Shown here piece after piece: positions 43,024-51,579 of a stretch of 64,000 nt of DNA. Position 1 is the first letter of the stretch. Every line of letters begins with the position of its first letter. This DNA comes from Thiemannella venezuelensis (GTDB taxonomy: Bacteria > Actinomycetota > Actinomycetes > Streptosporangiales > Streptosporangiaceae), in the NCBI RefSeq assembly GCF_014203605.1, contig NZ_JACHJJ010000003.1:62001-126000 (forward strand), in the 5' to 3' direction. The translations under genes and the position numbers were made by a program. The notes under the pieces are model-generated. The model worked only from the letters and a program-made list of their open reading frames with translations, had not been told where the DNA came from and did not search any database.

Positions 43024-45467
43024 GGCCGTTGCGGCTGGGCAGGCTGGAGCTGCGGCGGTTCACCCGGTCGCGGCTGACCCGGGCGGCGCTGGCGGGCGTG
43101 GTGATGCTGCCGCTGCTCTACGCCGGGCTGTACCTGTGGTCGTTCTGGGACCCGCAGGGGAACCTGGAGAACATCCCGGTGGCGCTCGTCATGGAGGACC
43201 GCCCCGCGAAGGCGGGCGACCGGACGATCGACGCGGGGCGGGAGCTGGTCGAGGAGCTCCGGGAACGCGAGGTGTTCTCCTGGCACCGGGTCGGCGCCCG
43301 GGAGGCCGCCGACGGCGTCAACGACGGGAGCTTCTACCTCTCCCTGACGATCCCCGCCGACTTCAGCGCCCGGCTCGCCTCGCCCTCCGGTGACGGCACG
43401 CCCACCCCCGCCGAACTCGGCGTCATGGTGGACACCGGCCGGAGCTACATCATGGGGACGATCTCCGACGCGGTGTTCGCCGAGGTCAAGGAGGCCGCGG
43501 GCCGTACCGCGATCAAGGACTACTGGGACAGCGTCTTCGTCTCCTTCGGCGAGCTGCACGACGCCACCGCCAAGGCCGCCGACGGCGCGGAGAAGCTCTA
43601 CGACGGCAACCTCAAGGCCCGCGACAACACCGGCAGGCTGGCTGACGGCGCGACCACCCTCAATACCGGGCTCGGCCAGGCCAGGGACGGCACCCGCCGG
43701 CTCACCGTGGGCCTGAACGAAGCGGACACCGCCACCGCGAAGCTGTCGGCCGGCGCGAGCACCCTGACCGAGAAACTCGGAGAGGCGGACGCGGCCGCCG
43801 CGGAGTTGTCGGCCGGTGCGAAGACCCTGGCCAAGGGGCTGGGGGACGCGGAGAAAGGTTCCCGGAAGCTGGGCGAGGGGCTGGCCACGCTAGAGGGCGG
43901 CGCCCGGCAGGTCGCCGACGGCAACGCCCAGGCGTACCAGCAGGTCCACGCCCAGACGACCAGGCTCAACCAGCTGGCCGACGAGTTCGTCCCGGCGCTG
44001 GAGGCCAACGGCACGCGGCTCCAGACTCTCGCGCGGGCCGTCGAGAAGGGCGCGGACCTGGTCGCCCAGGGTACCGGCAGGCTGCCCGCCGGGCTCGGCC
44101 AGGGAGCCGGGCAGGCCCGTCAGCAGGCGGAGCGGCTGCTCGCCATGCTGGAGAACGACCCCGATGCCGATCCCGGCCTGCGCGCCGCCGCCGAGGAGCT
44201 CATCCGGTCCACCCGGCAGGTCGAGGACGGGATGGCGAGTGCGTCCGCGGGCGGCGGCCCGGCCCTCGCCCAGCTCCAGCAGGACGCACGGCGGATCTCG
44301 GAGGTCTCGGGCCGCATGGCGGCGCTCGCGCCGGATGCCGGACGCATACTCGATCAGGCCCGGGACAAGGTCAGCCAGCTCGACGAGGGGCTCGGCAAGC
44401 TGGCCGACGGATCGGCCAAGGTCCACGCGGGCCTCGGCTCGGCCGCTACCGCGAACACGCAGCTCACTGCGGGCATCGCCAAACTGGGCGACGGCTCGGC
44501 CCAGCTCTCCGGCGGGCTGGCCCGGCTCGACGGCGGCATCACCGAGCTGGGCGACGGCGCCGCCCGGCTCTCCGGCGGGCTGACCCGGCTCGACGGCGGC
44601 ATCACCGAGCTGGGCGACGGCGCCGCCCGGGTGGACAGCGGGGTCGGCAGACTGCACGAGGGGGCGGGGAAGCTCGATGACGGCCTCGACCGGCTCTCCG
44701 GCGGGCTCGGCACGCTGGTCGACGGCTCCCGGGAGCTGAGCGAGAAGCTCGGCGAAGGGGCGGAGGAGATCCCCGACTACGGCGCGCAGGAGCGTGCGAG
44801 CCGTACCGGGATGATGAGCGAGCCGGTCACGCTGGCCGGCCGGACCGTCAACGAGGTGCCCAACTACGGCACCGGCTTCGCGCCGTTCTTCGTCCCGCTG
44901 GCGCTGTGGGTCGGCGCGATGGTGGCCTACATGGTCCTGCGCCCGCTCAACCCGCGCCTGCTGGCCGGTACGGCTCCCGCGTGGCGGATCGCGGTGGCCG
45001 GGTGGCTGCCCGGCCTGGCCCTGGGCGCCGCCCAGACCGGGGTGCTGCTGGCGGTGCTCAGGTTCGGGCTCGGGCTGGAGGCCGCGCACTGGGCCGGGAC
45101 GGCCGGACTCCTGCTGCTGGCCACCGCGGCGTTCCTGGCGATCGTGCAGGCGGTCAACGCCCTGCTCGGCGCGCCCGGCCGGGTCGCGGTGCTGGCGCTG
45201 CTGATGCTCCAGCTCACCTCCGCCGCCGGAACCTACCCGATCGAGACCTCGCCGGGCTTCTTCCAGGCGATCTCACCGTGGCTCCCGATGAGCTGGGTCG
45301 TCAGCGCGCTGCGGCGTCTGATCAGCGGCGGCGACCCGGCCGTGGTCTGGCAGGCCTGCGGGGTGCTGGCCCTGTTCACCGCGCTGGGACTGGCGCTGAG
45401 CTGCTACGCCGTGCACAAGGGACGGACCTGGTCGATGCGGCGGCTCCACCCCGAGCTCGCACTGTGA
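43020..45467 (+). CDS. YhgE/Pip-family membrane protein
   Basis: An 815-residue protein of the YhgE/Pip (phage infection protein-like) family. One helix near residues 23-42 is followed by an outer domain (IPVALVMEDRPA ... FYLSLTIPADFSARLA) and then a ~400-residue Ala/Gly/Leu-rich alpha-helical stalk of repeated 'LADGSAKVHAGL', 'LSGGLARLDGGITELGDGAAR' type units. Five or six helices form the C-terminal membrane domain (~620-800). Members resemble ABC-2 permeases and act in export or cell-envelope functions. A 63-bp tandem duplication is present in the stalk. It is coupled to the upstream degenerate ATPase. Confidence 0.92.
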   Translation: MRPLRLGRLELRRFTRSRLTRAALAGVVMLPLLYAGLYLWSFWDPQGNLENIPVALVMEDRPAKAGDRTIDAGRELVEELREREVFSWHRVGAREAADGVNDGSFYLSLTIPADFSARLASPSGDGTPTPAELGVMVDTGRSYIMGTISDAVFAEVKEAAGRTAIKDYWDSVFVSFGELHDATAKAADGAEKLYDGNLKARDNTGRLADGATTLNTGLGQARDGTRRLTVGLNEADTATAKLSAGASTLTEKLGEADAAAAELSAGAKTLAKGLGDAEKGSRKLGEGLATLEGGARQVADGNAQAYQQVHAQTTRLNQLADEFVPALEANGTRLQTLARAVEKGADLVAQGTGRLPAGLGQGAGQARQQAERLLAMLENDPDADPGLRAAAEELIRSTRQVEDGMASASAGGGPALAQLQQDARRISEVSGRMAALAPDAGRILDQARDKVSQLDEGLGKLADGSAKVHAGLGSAATANTQLTAGIAKLGDGSAQLSGGLARLDGGITELGDGAARLSGGLTRLDGGITELGDGAARVDSGVGRLHEGAGKLDDGLDRLSGGLGTLVDGSRELSEKLGEGAEEIPDYGAQERASRTGMMSEPVTLAGRTVNEVPNYGTGFAPFFVPLALWVGAMVAYMVLRPLNPRLLAGTAPAWRIAVAGWLPGLALGAAQTGVLLAVLRFGLGLEAAHWAGTAGLLLLATAAFLAIVQAVNALLGAPGRVAVLALLMLQLTSAAGTYPIETSPGFFQAISPWLPMSWVVSALRRLISGGDPAVVWQACGVLALFTALGLALSCYAVHKGRTWSMRRLHPELAL
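44505..44630. repeat. 63-bp tandem duplication in the YhgE/Pip stalk
   Basis: Two adjacent 63-bp copies (44505-44567, 44568-44630), nearly identical, encode 21-residue stalk units beginning LSGGL and ending LGDGAAR. The high identity points to recent duplication. Confidence 0.9.
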
Positions 45468-45481
45468 CTACCGTTGGCGGC

Positions 45482-46075
45482 ATGAAGGCGAGCGGCCGGC
45501 GGGCCGGGACGAGGCTCAGGCTGTTCGCGGCGGCGGCGGAGCTGATCGCGGAGCAGGGGTACGCCGCGACCACGGTCGACGCGATCGCCGAGCGCGCCGG
45601 GGTGGCCAAGGGCACGGTGTTCTACAACTTCGGCACCAAGGAGGCGCTCTTCACCGGTCTGCTCGACCACGGGATCGGCCTGCTGGCCGATGCCCTGTCC
45701 GGGGCGGCGGCCGGGGGGACGGCCGGGGAGACGGCGCTGGACGCCCTCGACTCGGTGGTCATGGCGCAGTTGCGGTTCTTCGAGGAGTACGGCGCGTTCG
45801 CCCGGGTGCTGCTCGCCGAGATGTGGCGCACCGCCTGGCAGGAGGCGGTGGCCCGGCTGCGCGCGGACGCGCTCGGCGTCTACGCGGACGTGCTGCGCCG
45901 GGCGGTGGCCGAGGGCGCGGTCCGCGAGGACCTGGACGTGGAGACCGCGGCGACCGCCGTGTTCGGCATGGTGCTGACCGTGGCGATCGAGCGCCGGGCA
46001 CTGCACCCGGACCGCCCGATCGAGCGGGTGCACGCCACGCTCGTCGACCTCCTGCGCGGCCGGGTGGCCGGGTAG
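45482..46075 (+). CDS. TetR-family regulator of the ABC/YhgE operon
   Basis: A 197-residue TetR repressor. The helix-turn-helix is in residues ~8-52 (LFAAAAELIAEQGYAATTVDAI, GVAKGTVFYNFGTKEALF), followed by a helical ligand domain with LLAEMWRTAWQEAV. It begins 14 bp after the YhgE/Pip stop, as the third gene of the operon, and probably binds the ACTGAC-CA-GTCAGT site before the first gene in an autoregulatory loop. The inducer is unknown. Confidence 0.93.
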   Translation: MKASGRRAGTRLRLFAAAAELIAEQGYAATTVDAIAERAGVAKGTVFYNFGTKEALFTGLLDHGIGLLADALSGAAAGGTAGETALDALDSVVMAQLRFFEEYGAFARVLLAEMWRTAWQEAVARLRADALGVYADVLRRAVAEGAVREDLDVETAATAVFGMVLTVAIERRALHPDRPIERVHATLVDLLRGRVAG

Positions 46076-46078
46076 CCG

Positions 46079-46134
46079 GCCGTACGGCGTCCGTGCGCCG
46101 CAGGCCCGGCGCCGCGGCGGACCCCGTACGGCCC
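46079..46134. terminator. Bidirectional hairpin between convergent TetR and dioxygenase genes
   Basis: GGCCGTACGG (46079-46088) and CCGTACGGCC (46125-46134) are perfect 10-bp arms flanking a GC-rich loop that can itself fold. It occupies the whole gap between the two convergent stop codons. Confidence 0.6.
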
Positions 46135-46135
46135 G

Positions 46136-46666
46136 CTACCTCCCGCGCACCGGCAGGTCGTAGGTACGGCGCACGCTCGTGGGCTCCGCACCGAGGTCGG
46201 CCCCGTAGATGTGCAGGGAGACCGCGGTGGTGTCGCCGACGTTGTGCACCTTGTGGATGTCCCCGGGCGGGGCGAAACCGCTGACGTCGCCGGTCCGGTT
46301 GGCGACCCGGCCGATCTCGACCAGGTGGTCGCCCTCGTCGCGGTAGAGCGTCTCGTACTCGATCCCCTGCAGCACGCCGAAGACGCACCAGGCGATGTGG
46401 TCGTGGGGCCGGGTCCGCTGCCCGGGCCGCCAGACGACCGCGACGACCGAGAAGCCCTTCTCCGTGTGGAGGGTGTGCCTGACGTAGGTGTCCGGATCGC
46501 CGGCCCGTTCGCCGGCGGTGAGGATCCCGGGCGCGGGCAGCCGGTCGCGCAGCACGTCCGCGACGGCGAAGGCCGTGGCGCGCGGCTCCGCGGGCCGGTA
46601 CGCGAGTTCCCGGACCCCCTCCACCAGTTCCGCCAGGCCGGGGCGGGCGAGAGTCGTGGTCTCCAT
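46136..46666 (-). CDS. Cysteine dioxygenase-like cupin enzyme
   Basis: A 176-residue cupin of the cysteine dioxygenase/3-mercaptopropionate dioxygenase type. Iron ligands are in TRPHDHIAWCVFGVLQGIE and in the second cupin motif DIHKVHNVGDTTAVSLHIYG. Enzymes of the family use Fe(II) and O2 to make sulfinates from thiols. A LysR gene diverges from it over a 75-bp region, the usual layout for a LysR target gene. The substrate (cysteine or a related thiol) is inferred. Confidence 0.88.
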   Translation of the reverse strand: METTTLARPGLAELVEGVRELAYRPAEPRATAFAVADVLRDRLPAPGILTAGERAGDPDTYVRHTLHTEKGFSVVAVVWRPGQRTRPHDHIAWCVFGVLQGIEYETLYRDEGDHLVEIGRVANRTGDVSGFAPPGDIHKVHNVGDTTAVSLHIYGADLGAEPTSVRRTYDLPVRGR

Positions 46667-46706
46667 GTCTCAAGCGTGCGCCCGGCCGATATATAAGGTC
46701 CAATGC

Positions 46707-46728
46707 CTATCTTTCTGATGATCGATAG
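46707..46728. promoter_or_regulatory. Probable LysR binding region between the dioxygenase and LysR genes
   Basis: CTATC (46707-46711) and GATAG (46724-46728) are inverted around 12 AT-rich bases in the 75-bp divergent region, consistent with a LysR T-N11-A-like site. Symmetry is short, so support is moderate. Confidence 0.4.
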
Positions 46729-46741
46729 ATAATGTTGATAC

Positions 46742-47692
46742 ATGCTCGACATCGTGCGGCTCCGCGTGCTCGCCGCCGTCGCCCGGCACGGCTCGGTCAC
46801 CAGGGCCGCCAGGGAGCTGCACTACTCGCAGCCCTCGGTCAGCCACCACCTCGCCAAGCTGGAGGCCGAGACCGGAGCCAGGCTCATCCAGCGGGTGGGC
46901 CGGGGCATCCGGCTGACCGAGGCGGGGCGGCTCCTGGCCGAGCGGGCCACCGAGATCATCGGCCGCGTCGACTCCGCCTCCGCCGAGCTCTCCGCCCATG
47001 TGGGCCTGCGCGCGGGCCGGGTACGGCTGGCCGCCTTCCCCTCGGCCCTGGGCACGTTCGTGCCGGGGGCCGCGGCGCTGCTCGCCCGCGAGCACCCCGG
47101 CCTGGAGCTGGGCCTGACCGAGACCGAGCCGCCGGAGGCCCTGCGCATGCTCCGCGCGGGTTACGTGGACGCGGCCGTCATCTTCCGCTACGACGACACC
47201 GCCCCGGAGGAGAACGGCATCCGCCTCGTCCACCTGCTGGACGACCCCAGTCACCTGGTCACCGCGGGGACGGCCGCTCCCCCGCCCGGCGCGGAGCCCG
47301 CCGGGGACCCCGCCGCCCGGCGGTCCGGGGAAGCGGGGGGCGCCCCCGCCGCCGGGGAGCCGGAGGACGCCCTGCTCTCCCACCGCGACGCCCGGTGGAT
47401 CGCCGGCTGCGACCGGTGCCGGAGCCACCTGCTCGACCTGTGCGCGCAGCGCGGATTCGAGCCGAGGATCGCCTTCACCAGCGACGACATCGTGGCCGTC
47501 CAGGCCCTGGTCGCCGCCGGGATGGGGGTGACCGCCCTGCCCGGCCTCGCGCTGCAGGCCCACCGCCACCCCGGTGTCGACACGGTCGAGATCGCCGGCT
47601 CGACCCGCCACGTCTACGCCGCCGTCTACGGCGAGCCCCCCGACCCGCCCGCCACCGCCGCCCTGCTGTCCGCCCTCATGGCGGTGGCCTGA
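46742..47692 (+). CDS. LysR-family regulator
   Basis: A 316-residue LysR regulator. The N-terminal helix-turn-helix is clear (LRVLAAVARHGSVTRAARELHYSQPSVSHHLAKLE reads across residues ~6-40) and the type 2 periplasmic-binding-like effector domain follows from ~90 (GRVRLAAFPSALGTFVPGAAALL). A Gly/Ala/Pro-rich insert (~177-212) interrupts the effector domain, which is unusual, and a CDRC motif lies after it, so a redox or thiol-sensing role is possible. It probably regulates the divergent cysteine dioxygenase-like gene. Confidence 0.92.
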   Translation: MLDIVRLRVLAAVARHGSVTRAARELHYSQPSVSHHLAKLEAETGARLIQRVGRGIRLTEAGRLLAERATEIIGRVDSASAELSAHVGLRAGRVRLAAFPSALGTFVPGAAALLAREHPGLELGLTETEPPEALRMLRAGYVDAAVIFRYDDTAPEENGIRLVHLLDDPSHLVTAGTAAPPPGAEPAGDPAARRSGEAGGAPAAGEPEDALLSHRDARWIAGCDRCRSHLLDLCAQRGFEPRIAFTSDDIVAVQALVAAGMGVTALPGLALQAHRHPGVDTVEIAGSTRHVYAAVYGEPPDPPATAALLSALMAVA

Positions 47693-47825
47693 GCGCTTCC
47701 TCCCGTCCGCGCCGATCGGGCGTTCCCGGGAGGCGGTTCCGGCGGCCTCCGCGATGTCGCCGGACGGTGCCGCCCGGAGGGCCCCGACGCGCCCGGAGAG
47801 CCGCCGTGCACGGGATTCCGGAGTC

Positions 47826-47854
47826 TTGACAGGGCCGAACCGGCCGCGATAAAA
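47826..47854 (+). promoter_or_regulatory. Sigma-70-type promoter of the VOC protein gene
   Basis: TTGACA (47826-47831) and ATAAAA (47849-47854) are separated by 17 bases, a close match to a housekeeping promoter. The transcript would begin inside the tandem AACC/GGTT dyads. Confidence 0.7.
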
Positions 47855-47881
47855 ACCAACTGGTTACAAAACCATAAGGTT
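47854..47881. promoter_or_regulatory. Tandem AACC/GGTT dyads overlapping the VOC promoter
   Basis: AACCAACTGGTT (47854-47865) and AACCATAAGGTT (47870-47881) are two 12-bp inverted repeats whose centres are 16 bp apart. They cover the transcription start and end one base into the first ATG. The form suits an ArsR-, HxlR- or MarR-type repressor. No such gene is adjacent. Confidence 0.6.
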
Positions 47882-47887
47882 ATGAAC

Positions 47888-48385
47888 ATGGCCGCCGACG
47901 ACCTGGAAGGGCGAACCGCGATGACCGACATCCGGCCCACGCAGACCGAGATCCCCGCCGACGCCGCCGACGTCCCGGCCGACCCCGCCGCGCCTCCCGT
48001 CCCGCCCGGCGCGTTCCTCCTCGAACTCGTCCCGGTGCCCGTCACGGACATCGACCGGGCCAGGGCCTTCTACGCCGACCGCCTCGGCTTCCACGTGGAC
48101 GTCGACGTACGGCCCGCGGACGGCGTGCGGATCGTCCAGCTCACCCCGCCGGGCTCCGCCTGCTCGATCACTCTGGCCGAGGGCGTCCCGTCGCTCGACA
48201 TGCCGGCCGGCACGCTGCGCGGCCTGCACCTGGTGGTGAGCGACATCGAGCAGGCCCGCGCGGCGCTCATCGAGCGCGGCGCGGACGTGGGTCCGGTCGA
48301 GGACCTGGGCGGTGTCCTGTACGCCCACTTCGCCGACCCGGACGGCAACACCTGGACCCTCCAGCACATGCCCTGGCGCGTCTGA
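47888..48385 (+). CDS. VOC-superfamily (glyoxalase/bleomycin-resistance-like) protein
   Basis: A 165-residue protein with one VOC domain (residues ~33-160): VPVTDIDRARAFYADRLGFHVDVDV opens the fold, and LHLVVSDIEQARAALIERGADV with YAHFADPDGNTWTLQ closes it. The family includes glyoxalases, dioxygenases and drug-binding resistance proteins; no specific substrate can be given. Starts at 47882, 47888 and 47921 are all in frame; 47888 gives the best distance to AAGG. The promoter is covered by tandem repressor-like sites, so expression is probably inducible. Confidence 0.88.
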   Translation: MAADDLEGRTAMTDIRPTQTEIPADAADVPADPAAPPVPPGAFLLELVPVPVTDIDRARAFYADRLGFHVDVDVRPADGVRIVQLTPPGSACSITLAEGVPSLDMPAGTLRGLHLVVSDIEQARAALIERGADVGPVEDLGGVLYAHFADPDGNTWTLQHMPWRV

Positions 48386-48489
48386 GGACGCCTCCGAAGC
48401 CGCCCGGGCGCCGGAACCCGGCCCCGCGAGGACGGGCGTCCGCCGAAAATCCGAGGCGGCCCGGGGGCCGCCGTGTCTACGATCCCCGT

Positions 48490-49167
48490 ATGCCGGATCT
48501 CGCGACCCTCGTCCTCTTCTCCGCCGCGACCCTGGCCCTGCTGCTCGTGCCGGGCCCCGCGGTCGTCTACATCGTGACCCGCAGCGTCGCCCAGGGCAGG
48601 AGCGCGGGGCTCGTCTCGGTCCTCGGCATCCACCTCGGCTCCGTGGTCCACGTGGCCGCCGCCGCGCTCGGCATCAGCGCCCTGCTCGCCGCCTCGGCGA
48701 CCGCGTTCACGGTCGTCAAGTACCTCGGCGCCGCCTACCTGGTCTGGCTGGGCGTCCGCAAGCTGATGCACGGACGGAACGGGGCCGAGGCCGCCGAGCC
48801 GCCGGTCGCGAGCCGTACCCGGATGTTCTGGGAGGGTTTCGCGGTGAACGTGCTGAACCCGAAGACCGCGATCTTCTTCCTGGCCTTCCTCCCCCAGTTC
48901 GCCGACCCGGGCGCCGGCCCGATCGCCCCGCAGATCGTGCTGCTCGGCGTGATCTGGATCGTCCTCGGCATGGCCAGCGACGGCGCCTTCGCCCTGCTCG
49001 CCTCCGCCCTGGCCGGCCGCCTGCGCCGCTCCGCCCGCGCCCGCCGCCGGCTGGACGTCGCCAGCGGCGTCGTCTACCTCGGCCTGGGCGCCGCCGCCGC
49101 GCTCACCGGCGAACACACCGCGTCCGGCGGTGCCATGCCGGCCTCCGGCGCCGCGGCCGGGGCCTGA
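48490..49167 (+). CDS. LysE/RhtB-family amino-acid exporter (second copy)
   Basis: A 225-residue RhtB/LysE membrane exporter. LLLVPGPAVVYIVTRSVAQGRSAG, NVLNPKTAIFFLAFLPQFADPG and GVVYLGLGAAAALTG match the family, and are clearly paralogous to the protein at 545-1156. Six hydrophobic segments are visible, and a polar ~20-residue tail is extra. It lies 104 bp after the VOC gene on the same strand and may be co-transcribed, suggesting joint handling of a metabolite. Confidence 0.93.
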   Translation: MPDLATLVLFSAATLALLLVPGPAVVYIVTRSVAQGRSAGLVSVLGIHLGSVVHVAAAALGISALLAASATAFTVVKYLGAAYLVWLGVRKLMHGRNGAEAAEPPVASRTRMFWEGFAVNVLNPKTAIFFLAFLPQFADPGAGPIAPQIVLLGVIWIVLGMASDGAFALLASALAGRLRRSARARRRLDVASGVVYLGLGAAAALTGEHTASGGAMPASGAAAGA

Positions 49168-49236
49168 GGAGCGGCCCGCCCCCGGACCCGGCGTCCCCGG
49201 CTCGCGGCGGGGCGCCCGCGGAGCCGGGGCGAGCCG

Positions 49237-50394
49237 TCACAGGCCGAAGGCCGCGGCCAGGTCCGGCCGTCCGCGGACGAGCGCGGTGAAGCGCCCGGCC
49301 ATCAGGTCGTAGCCCTTCTGGTCCGGGTGGAGGTCGTCGTAGAGCCGCCCGGCGTCCGACGGCCCGAGCAGTTCCAGCCCGTCGACGAAGTACAGGCGGG
49401 GGTCCGTCGCCGCGCGCTCGGCGGCGACCTGCTCCAGCAGGCGCCGGGTCATGCCGAGGGTGAGCGCCCCGGGGTCGGAGTCGAGGCTCCGCAGGGCCGC
49501 GCGGAACCGGGTCCCGTCGTGGACCGTCGGCCCGGGCGTGTCCTCGTGGATGGGGCAGGCGACGGCCGAGACGAGGACGATCGGGGTGTCCGGGTGGCCG
49601 TCCCGGACGGTGTCGAGGAACCCGTGGACGGCGGGCATGAAGGTGCGGGCGCGCATGCTGTCGGCGTTGACGATGTTGATGCCGACCTTGAGGGAGATGA
49701 CGTCGGCCTCGATGTCCCTGATGGTCCGGGCGGCGAAGGGGTCGAGCATGGCGTTCCCGGCCAGTCCCATGCTGGTCAGCCTCAGGCCCAGGTTGCGGGC
49801 GGCGGTCTGCGGCCAGGGGCCGAGCGGGCCGTCCGCCTCCAGGCAGTGGCTGATCGAGCTGCCGTAGTGGAGCCAGTGCGTGGCCCGGGACGGCGCCGGG
49901 GTGAGCGGGGCGTCGGAGGTCACGCTCCGGAGCTCGACCTGGGCGGTGTGCGGCAGCCAGATCTCCACCACACGCTCCTGCCCGCCCTCCGGCTCCCCGA
50001 GGTCGAGCCGTACGGCCGACGCCTCCCCGGCCTCGACCCGCATCCCGTCGTCCACCAGCCGGACGACGTCCCCCTCGTCCACGTCGGCGCGGCAGACGGC
50101 CTCGCCGCCGGCGACCGCGACGAAGCTCGCCGGGTGCTCCCGGGAGTCGAGTCCCTCGGGGAGGGCGCGGGTGATCTTGACTGCCAGCGTGATCCGGGAG
50201 GCCCCGGTCAGCATCCGCAGGTGCACCCCGGCGGCGGCGGAGGCGACCCACATGGCGGAGTGGGTGGGCTCCTGCCCCCTGCTCCGCCGGGCCAGCCTGA
50301 GGGGGATGACGCCCTCGGGCGTCGGCTCCGCGTCGACGGCGCCGGCGAGGAGCCCCGCCAGCCCTTCCGCGTCAAGGGTGTGCTCCCCAGCCAT
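49237..50394 (-). CDS. SGNH/GDSL-type hydrolase
   Basis: A 385-residue protein with an N-terminal beta-rich region (~1-165) and a C-terminal SGNH hydrolase domain. The nucleophile block reads WLHYGSSISHC (Ser of the GDS-like motif), the Gly/Asn blocks are GLAGNAM and ISLKVGINIVN, and the catalytic Asp/His lie in YDDLHPDQKGYD. There is no signal peptide. It probably removes ester groups from a small molecule or carbohydrate. ATG 50394 has GGAG seven bases upstream; the frame opens earlier at 50445 but without a ribosome site. Confidence 0.88.
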   Translation of the reverse strand: MAGEHTLDAEGLAGLLAGAVDAEPTPEGVIPLRLARRSRGQEPTHSAMWVASAAAGVHLRMLTGASRITLAVKITRALPEGLDSREHPASFVAVAGGEAVCRADVDEGDVVRLVDDGMRVEAGEASAVRLDLGEPEGGQERVVEIWLPHTAQVELRSVTSDAPLTPAPSRATHWLHYGSSISHCLEADGPLGPWPQTAARNLGLRLTSMGLAGNAMLDPFAARTIRDIEADVISLKVGINIVNADSMRARTFMPAVHGFLDTVRDGHPDTPIVLVSAVACPIHEDTPGPTVHDGTRFRAALRSLDSDPGALTLGMTRRLLEQVAAERAATDPRLYFVDGLELLGPSDAGRLYDDLHPDQKGYDLMAGRFTALVRGRPDLAAAFGL

Positions 50395-50473
50395 CTGCCC
50401 ACTCCATTTCCGGGCGGGCGCCTGAAACCAGACGCCGGCGACCATGATCGTGCTGAAATGCTCGCACAGCCTC

Positions 50474-50510
50474 CCTTAAAACGTCGATAGTGCCCTTAAA
50501 ACATCTACAG
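50474..50510. repeat. Two 17-bp direct repeats upstream of the SGNH hydrolase gene
   Basis: CCTTAAAACGTCGATAG (50474-50490) and CCTTAAAACATCTACAG (50494-50510) are direct repeats with a 20-bp period in AT-rich DNA ~80 bp before the hydrolase start. Equal helical phasing (two turns) suggests tandem binding of a regulator. Confidence 0.5.
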
Positions 50511-50673
50511 CACCTATAAAGGGATATTTCCCGCACCGGAAGAGGCGGCGCCCAGCCGGTTCCACGGGTCTCGGCCGCGCCGGAACCGGCCGCGTGCGCC
50601 GGGGCCGTTCACGAACCGGGAAGCCGCGCCCCACCTGGTGAGGCGCGGCTCCCCGCGTGGGCCGGGCGAACTC

Positions 50674-51579
50674 TCAGCCCTCCGCGGCCCGCGCGTTCTC
50701 CTCGATGGTGAGGAGCCCCTGGGGCATCCCCTCCACGTGGACCGCCAGCCAGATCGGGCGCCAGGGGCGCAGCTCGTGGAAGCGGCGCAGCTCGGCGATG
50801 CCGCTGAGCCAGCCCATCCACGCGCCGTACGGCGGGCGGTCCTCGTCGAAGCCGCTCTGGACGAGGGTGAGCCGCGTCCCGCCGTCGGACTCCTCCAGCT
50901 CCCAGGAGGCGACCAGGCCCTCCTCCCACAGCAGGGTCATCCTGCGCCCGGGCTCCAGCTCGGTGATCCTGGCGGGGGACGGCTCCGTCTCGAAGCTCCC
51001 CATGGCCCAGCGCCCGCCGACGTGCGGCTCGATCTCGACCTTCGCCCCGAACCACCTGGCGAACGTCCCGGGATCGACGATCGAGTCGTACACCGCCTGC
51101 GGCGGGGCCCCGACGAACACCTCCGCGCGCATCACCGGAGAGGTGAAATCGCACTTCGGCGTGGGTTCCCGGCCCTCGACGTAGTCGACGAGGTTGGCGA
51201 CCGCCACCGCCCAGAAGGTGTGCGCCAGGCTCAGGGCGCCGGTCTCGGCCACCAGCTCCGCGAAGGAGGGGATGCCGGTCTGCGTCAGCGTCAGCTCGGT
51301 CTCCTCCGGCCCCCGCTCCTCCAGCCGGATCTCGACGACGCTCTCCTCGCCGCCGAGCGGCCACGCGAAGCGCAGCGTGCGGTCGTCGGCGTGGAGCAGG
51401 CGCTGACGGGGCGCGTCGCCCTCGATGGTGTGCGGGCCCCAGAAGGCGTAGCGGTGCGGCAGGTCCACCTCGGCGTGCTCGTCCAGCCAGACGCGCATCG
51501 CCTCGGGGTCGGTCAGCGCGTGGTACACGGCCTTGGCCGGCGCGCCCGCGCGGATGCGGATCATCATCGGTTCACTCAT
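50674..51579 (-). CDS. Double SRPBCC/AHSA1-domain protein
   Basis: A 301-residue protein with two tandem AHSA1-like START/SRPBCC domains: residues ~5-125 (AKAVYHALTDPEAMRVWLDEHAEVD) and ~145-290 (PQAVYDSIVDPGTFARWFGAKVEIEPHVGGRW). Such domains bind hydrophobic ligands; gene pairs with ArsR regulators are common in actinobacteria. The start overlaps the ArsR stop by 8 bp, so the two are translationally coupled. Ligand unknown. Confidence 0.9.
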   Translation of the reverse strand: MSEPMMIRIRAGAPAKAVYHALTDPEAMRVWLDEHAEVDLPHRYAFWGPHTIEGDAPRQRLLHADDRTLRFAWPLGGEESVVEIRLEERGPEETELTLTQTGIPSFAELVAETGALSLAHTFWAVAVANLVDYVEGREPTPKCDFTSPVMRAEVFVGAPPQAVYDSIVDPGTFARWFGAKVEIEPHVGGRWAMGSFETEPSPARITELEPGRRMTLLWEEGLVASWELEESDGGTRLTLVQSGFDEDRPPYGAWMGWLSGIAELRRFHELRPWRPIWLAVHVEGMPQGLLTIEENARAAEG

